Origin: Thiobacillus thioparus DSM 505
GTDB lineage: Bacteria; Pseudomonadota; Gammaproteobacteria; Burkholderiales; Thiobacillaceae
Direction: 5' to 3'
Assembly (NCBI RefSeq): GCF_000373385.1
Contig: NZ_KB891316.1
Coordinates: 186,001 to 250,000 of the forward strand
Length of the DNA: 64,000 nucleotides
In this document: in pieces, positions 61,017 to 64,000 of the stretch
Position numbering within the stretch: the stretch's first letter is position 1
Layout: each line of letters opens with the position of its first letter
Position numbers and translations under genes: made by a program
Notes under the pieces: generated by a model
The model's input: the letters and a program-made list of their open reading frames with translations, nothing else
Databases searched by the model: none
What the model was told of the DNA's origin: nothing

Positions 61017-61173
61017 AAACTGGTAAAAAATCAATTCGTTGGTGAACCTGTGAGGGTAATCGTTTTGCCCTGTAACGGTCAAGAAATCATGCCATGGCAA
61101 CCATCCGGCAGACTTCCGCGCCTTATTTTCACGATCCTCACGCCGGGGCCAGCAAACATTCCTGAGGCCAATG

Positions 61174-61197
61174 AAAAACCCCTCCGGCAAGGAGGGG
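61174..61197 (-). terminator. terminator downstream of the DUF2173 genes
   Basis: CCCCTCC (61179-61185) pairs with GGAGGGG (61191-61197) around GGCAA and, read leftward, is followed by TTTTT. It lies 52 bases after the last DUF2173 stop and 158 bases before ilvI, so it could also act as an ilv attenuator. Confidence 0.8.
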
Positions 61198-61248
61198 CGG
61201 AGCGGCAATCGCTCTACTCAACAACGCCGCAGGCGTGGCCTGGGCGTA

Positions 61249-61584
61249 TTACTCGTGTGCGGCTTCGCGGAGCGCCTGCATGACTTCGTTCAACGCCCCT
61301 TCCGCGTTCTCGAACAGGCAGACCATGTTGCCGACGCTGCACACTGTCGTCGCGACCCCCTGAACGACCCAGCCCTGCGACGGGGACCAGCCGCGCATTT
61401 GCGAAAACAGGGACAGCAGATCGGTATTGCCCGACACCATGCGACGATACCAATGGGCGAATTTCGCCAAACGCTCCATCAACTCGGGTGACAACATGCC
61501 TTCGGCCTCCATGATCACGCCGTCGTCACGAAAGCGGCACACGGCCGTCACGCCGTCGAGCACCAGGATTTTTCTCAGCGACAT
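61249..61584 (-). CDS. DUF2173 family protein, copy 3
   Basis: A 111-residue protein starting MSLRKILVLDGVTAVCRFRD. WVVQGVATTVCSVGNMVCLF matches the DUF2173 core, which resembles a roadblock/LC7-type fold. Several Cys (16, about 83 and 89). GAGGAG precedes the start. It is the third of three related genes transcribed leftward, nine bases after the second. Confidence 0.8.
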   Translation of the reverse strand: MSLRKILVLDGVTAVCRFRDDGVIMEAEGMLSPELMERLAKFAHWYRRMVSGNTDLLSLFSQMRGWSPSQGWVVQGVATTVCSVGNMVCLFENAEGALNEVMQALREAAHE

Positions 61585-61593
61585 ACGCGCTCC

Positions 61594-61929
61594 TCAGGCC
61601 TGCAGGGCATCGAACGTGGCTTCGTAATCGGCGTCGCGATTCCTGACCACCACGCCGCAGTTGCCGTTCACCACCACCGACCATTCCAGCCCCACCACCG
61701 AGAAACCCTTGATCGGCTGGAATCCGCTTTGACCAGTAAGCGCTTCCCAGCCACGTGCTTCCATACCGGCAATCGCCAGATTGGCCACGCACGAACGCGC
61801 CAGCAAATCCAGCACCTGCGGCGTCAGCTCGGTACCTTCGCGCAACACATGCGATTGCAGATCCCCCTTGTCGGCATAGGTAAACGCCGCAAGTGCGCCC
61901 GGCAAATCCATCATTTTCTGCAGATCCAT
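61594..61929 (-). CDS. DUF2173 family protein, copy 2
   Basis: A 111-residue protein starting MDLQKMMDLPGALAAFTYAD after GGGGGAAG. It shares the layout of its neighbours (LMxLPGxxAA start, GFSVVGLEWSVVVNGNCGVV core) but has Gly-Asn-Cys where they have Cys-x-Val-Gly. It is the middle gene of the set, 32 bases after the first. Confidence 0.78.
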   Translation of the reverse strand: MDLQKMMDLPGALAAFTYADKGDLQSHVLREGTELTPQVLDLLARSCVANLAIAGMEARGWEALTGQSGFQPIKGFSVVGLEWSVVVNGNCGVVVRNRDADYEATFDALQA

Positions 61930-61961
61930 CTTGTCTTCCCCCTTCATATCGATATCAGACT

Positions 61962-62366
61962 TCAGTACAGCGCTTCCTTGGTATTGCCCCCCAGCCTGGC
62001 ATACAGATTGACCAGCAGGTCATCCTGCACGTCGCCGACTTTGGCGCGCATGATGGTCATGACGTCGTTGAGCAAGTCGTCACGGTTTTCGATGAAGGAA
62101 AAATAGTTGCCGACCGCGCACACCGTCACCTGTGCGCCGCGCACGATCCAGCCTTGCACCGGACGGCACCCGCAGCTCTCGGAGAAGGAATCGAGGATTT
62201 CGGCCTGCATGTTGACCGACAGGGTATTGGCACGGCACAGGATCGACGCCATGCGCGCAAATTCGTCGGTCAGTGCGCCTTGATAAGAGAAGCGGTCGCC
62301 ACGGTATGCATATTCGCCGGCAGCGATGACGCCGGGGATTGCCATGAGTTGCTTTACGATGTGCAT
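61962..62366 (-). CDS. DUF2173 family protein, copy 1
   Basis: A 134-residue protein starting MHIVKQLMAIPGVIAAGEYA after a strong AAGGAGGG site. GWIVRGAQVTVCAVGNYFSF is the family core and ESCGCRPVQ adds two cysteines. Longer C-terminus than its paralogues. First gene of the set, divergent from the RDD gene. DUF2173 genes are common in sulfur-oxidising bacteria; the role is unknown. Confidence 0.8.
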   Translation of the reverse strand: MHIVKQLMAIPGVIAAGEYAYRGDRFSYQGALTDEFARMASILCRANTLSVNMQAEILDSFSESCGCRPVQGWIVRGAQVTVCAVGNYFSFIENRDDLLNDVMTIMRAKVGDVQDDLLVNLYARLGGNTKEALY

Positions 62367-62445
62367 CGAGCCCCCTCCTTGGTTTTGATTTGTATGCGGC
62401 GCGCTGTGGCAAAGTGTCGCACCTAAGTCGCAATATAGAGCCTCC

Positions 62446-62883
62446 ATGCAAGACAACGCAATAGCCCCCATCTCTGCCACTTTTCTGGCGCGCGTCGCCG
62501 CGATGATCTACGAGCTGCTGCTGGTGACCGCAGTCCTGTTCGTTGCCTCGCTTCCTTTTCTCTATCTGGTTGGCAATGCCGAGACCGGCTGGCGGCATTA
62601 TGTCTTTCAGTTGTATCTGATCGGCGTGTTGTTCGCCTACTTCAGCGCGTTCTGGATGCGCAGCGGGCAAACCCTGGCCATGAAAACCTGGCGTATCCGG
62701 CTGGTCGATCTGAACGGCGGCCGCCCCACCCTCCGGCAGTCCGCACTACGCTTCGTCTTTGCACTGCTCGGCCTCGCGCTGGCAGGCGCCGGTTTCTGGT
62801 GGGCTCTGTTCGACCGCGACCGCCAGTTCCTGCACGACCGCCTGGCACGCACCCGCCTGGTTCGAGTGCCGCGCAAGGCATGA
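62446..62883 (+). CDS. RDD family membrane protein
   Basis: A 145-residue protein with three or four membrane helices. The name-giving residues are here: Arg near ATFLARVAAMIYELLLV, and FDRDRQFLHDRLARTRLV at the end. Some RDD proteins transport Na+ or other solutes, but most are uncharacterised. It overlaps the next gene by ATGA. Confidence 0.85.
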   Translation: MQDNAIAPISATFLARVAAMIYELLLVTAVLFVASLPFLYLVGNAETGWRHYVFQLYLIGVLFAYFSAFWMRSGQTLAMKTWRIRLVDLNGGRPTLRQSALRFVFALLGLALAGAGFWWALFDRDRQFLHDRLARTRLVRVPRKA

Positions 62884-63314
62884 ACTGGCGCGAGCATCTG
62901 CAGACCCGCCTGCTGGAGATCCAGCCGGACAGCGTGTGTGCACTCGATGAGGCCGCCCATCAGCTGGTCCGCAACGTGTTGCATGACATCCCGCTGCACA
63001 CCTCCGACAACAACCCGCCCGCCCAGCCCTGCGCGCTGGCCCTGGGAGTCGACGCGCTGAACGGATTGGACGCGCAGCAGGCACAGCACCTGATCAGCCG
63101 CACGCGCCTCTATGTCGCGCCGCGCCTCCTGCTTGCCGCGCTGCCCGGCTGCGCACTGGACGACGCGGCCTTTCGCGCCCTCGGTTTTACGCTGTCGTCG
63201 ACGGAACCGGCAGAAGGTCCGCGCATCTACTACTACGACCTCGAAACCTACAAGACAGTGCCGGACTGGCTCAATCCCCGCTTCTGGGCACATCCCGAAC
63301 GCTGGGAACCCTGA
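62880..63314 (+). CDS. small conserved protein (DUF6231-like)
   Basis: A 144-residue soluble protein starting MNWREHLQTRLLEIQPDSVC. RLYVAPRLLLAALPGCALDD and IYYYDLETYKTVPDWLNPRF are its most distinctive parts, and it ends in ARFWAHPERWEP-type aromatic residues. It is coupled to the RDD gene. The DUF6231 assignment is from memory and tentative. Confidence 0.6.
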   Translation: MNWREHLQTRLLEIQPDSVCALDEAAHQLVRNVLHDIPLHTSDNNPPAQPCALALGVDALNGLDAQQAQHLISRTRLYVAPRLLLAALPGCALDDAAFRALGFTLSSTEPAEGPRIYYYDLETYKTVPDWLNPRFWAHPERWEP

Positions 63315-63447
63315 AAAGGACGCCGCCCCACTTCGTAGCCACGCTCCGGCCAACCTGCATGGTATGGCTGCGCTGCGCGCTTCCGCGCGCAAGCGCCCCC
63401 GCATACGTTACACTGGCCTCTGCCTCGCTCCGTCCTGCCCGACTGCC

Positions 63448-63867
63448 ATGAACTTCACCCCCCACAACACACTTGAAGAACAGCTTGCCGCCGTCCACGC
63501 CGGCACGCTCGATCCCGAGACCTTCGTGCTGCGCCTGCTCGACCAGCAGCTGTTCATGCCGGTGCGCGACGAGAAGGACGCCATTCAAGGTTTCCAGCGC
63601 TCGACCCAAGCCGAGCCGCTGATCATCGAAGACGAGGACGGCGAGCGCGTGCTGGTGATGTTCACCAGTCCCGAACGCGCCAAGCCGTTTGTCGAACATT
63701 TCCCCGACTTCTCGGGCGGCCTGCTGACCGAGTTTTCCTGGCTGCTGCGCCGCATCGGCGGCGGCATACCGATTGCGTTGAACCCTGGCTGGGACATCGG
63801 CATGGATTTCGATGCCGACATGATTGCGCAACTGGTGGCGCAACTCCCGCCCGAACAACCGGTCTGA
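63448..63867 (+). CDS. SseB family protein
   Basis: A 139-residue protein matching the SseB N-terminal domain: TFVLRLLDQQLFMPVRDEKD, GERVLVMFTSPERAKPFVEH and GGGIPIALNPGWDIGMDFDA. Despite the name (Salmonella rhodanese-linked enhanced serine sensitivity), most family members are of unknown function. It is separated from the previous gene by 133 bases. Confidence 0.82.
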   Translation: MNFTPHNTLEEQLAAVHAGTLDPETFVLRLLDQQLFMPVRDEKDAIQGFQRSTQAEPLIIEDEDGERVLVMFTSPERAKPFVEHFPDFSGGLLTEFSWLLRRIGGGIPIALNPGWDIGMDFDADMIAQLVAQLPPEQPV

Positions 63868-63896
63868 CGCACCCCCCCCTGCCTCATCGCTTCGCC

Positions 63897-64000
63897 ATGT
63901 TGTCCGACCGCGTGCTTGCCGCCTTCCGTTCCGCCCTCGGGGCCGATCGCGTCTTCGATGACGCCGCCACGCGCGCGCTCTATGCCTGCGATGAAACGCC
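63897..64000 (+). CDS. FAD-linked oxidase, 5' part only
   Basis: The frame MLSDRVLAAFRSALGADRVF continues DDAATRALYACDE to the window edge. This is how D-lactate/glycolate-type FAD-linked dehydrogenases begin (helix, then RYACDET before the FAD domain). Only 34 codons are visible, so the call is tentative. Confidence 0.5.
   Translation, partial: MLSDRVLAAFRSALGADRVFDDAATRALYACDET

Noticed and set aside
61017-61173. Leader peptide in front of ilvI
   Set aside because: Small frames here are not rich in Leu, Ile or Val, and the hairpin is well explained as the terminator of the DUF2173 genes.

Overview
The window is GC-rich DNA, apart from an AT-richer patch at about 32.0-34.7 kb. It most likely comes from a betaproteobacterium of the Thiobacillus/Nitrosomonadales type. 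The evidence is the ilvI-ilvH-ilvC-psd-pssA-leuA block, a class Ia nrdAB pair with purU and a wrbA-DUF2069 pair in betaproteobacterial style, three tandem DUF2173 genes, a DsrC-like gene remnant, a DsrE-type protein and a phosphoribulokinase-like gene. These point to sulfur and possibly autotrophic metabolism, but the genus is an inference. No tRNA, rRNA, CRISPR array or intact transposase was seen.

Layout. 0-10 kb: a cation/proton antiporter, the RNA-binding protein Tex, a DsrE-like protein, a DUF488 protein, a GST, a heme-monooxygenase-like protein, an RlmN paralogue and a large Cache-PAS-GGDEF-EAL protein. 10-34.7 kb: an accessory zone of mostly single genes (GGDEF proteins, autotransporter, MocR regulator with cupin, DMT transporter, small DUF proteins, GST, broken DsrC-like gene, divergent PRK, HxlR regulator, tandem-thioredoxin protein, beta-barrel), then a leftward run of defence-like genes: DUF3892, DUF5343, an Swt1-type HEPN protein and two TIR proteins. 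Genes in this zone are repeatedly bordered by short GC-rich motifs of two kinds, one around TCTGACCCC-ATTTATT and one around CGAGCC-GGCCCC-TTTGATT, usually on or just after stop codons. Several gene fragments (dsbB, rlmN-like, a PRK/GGDEF chimera) lie beside them.

34.7-43 kb: nrdB, nrdA, then divergently purU, an unknown conserved protein, wrbA and a DUF2069 protein. 43-53.3 kb: what looks like one regulatory unit. A histidine kinase and a sigma-54-dependent response regulator sit beside a porin and a small periplasmic binding protein. Two copies of one palindrome flank this block. Each copy lies upstream of a good sigma-54 promoter, one for an OmpA-like barrel gene and one for a six-gene operon (thermostable-hemolysin family protein, acyl-CoA/AMP ligase, heme-oxygenase-like diiron protein, SDR, TPR protein, 45-residue membrane peptide). 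That operon looks like an undescribed lipid-modifying or metabolite pathway controlled by the adjacent two-component system.

53.3-64 kb: a DMT transporter, then the branched-chain amino acid and phosphatidylethanolamine genes (leuA, pssA, psd, ilvC, ilvH, ilvI), three DUF2173 genes, an RDD membrane protein, two small conserved proteins and the start of an FAD-linked oxidase cut by the window edge.
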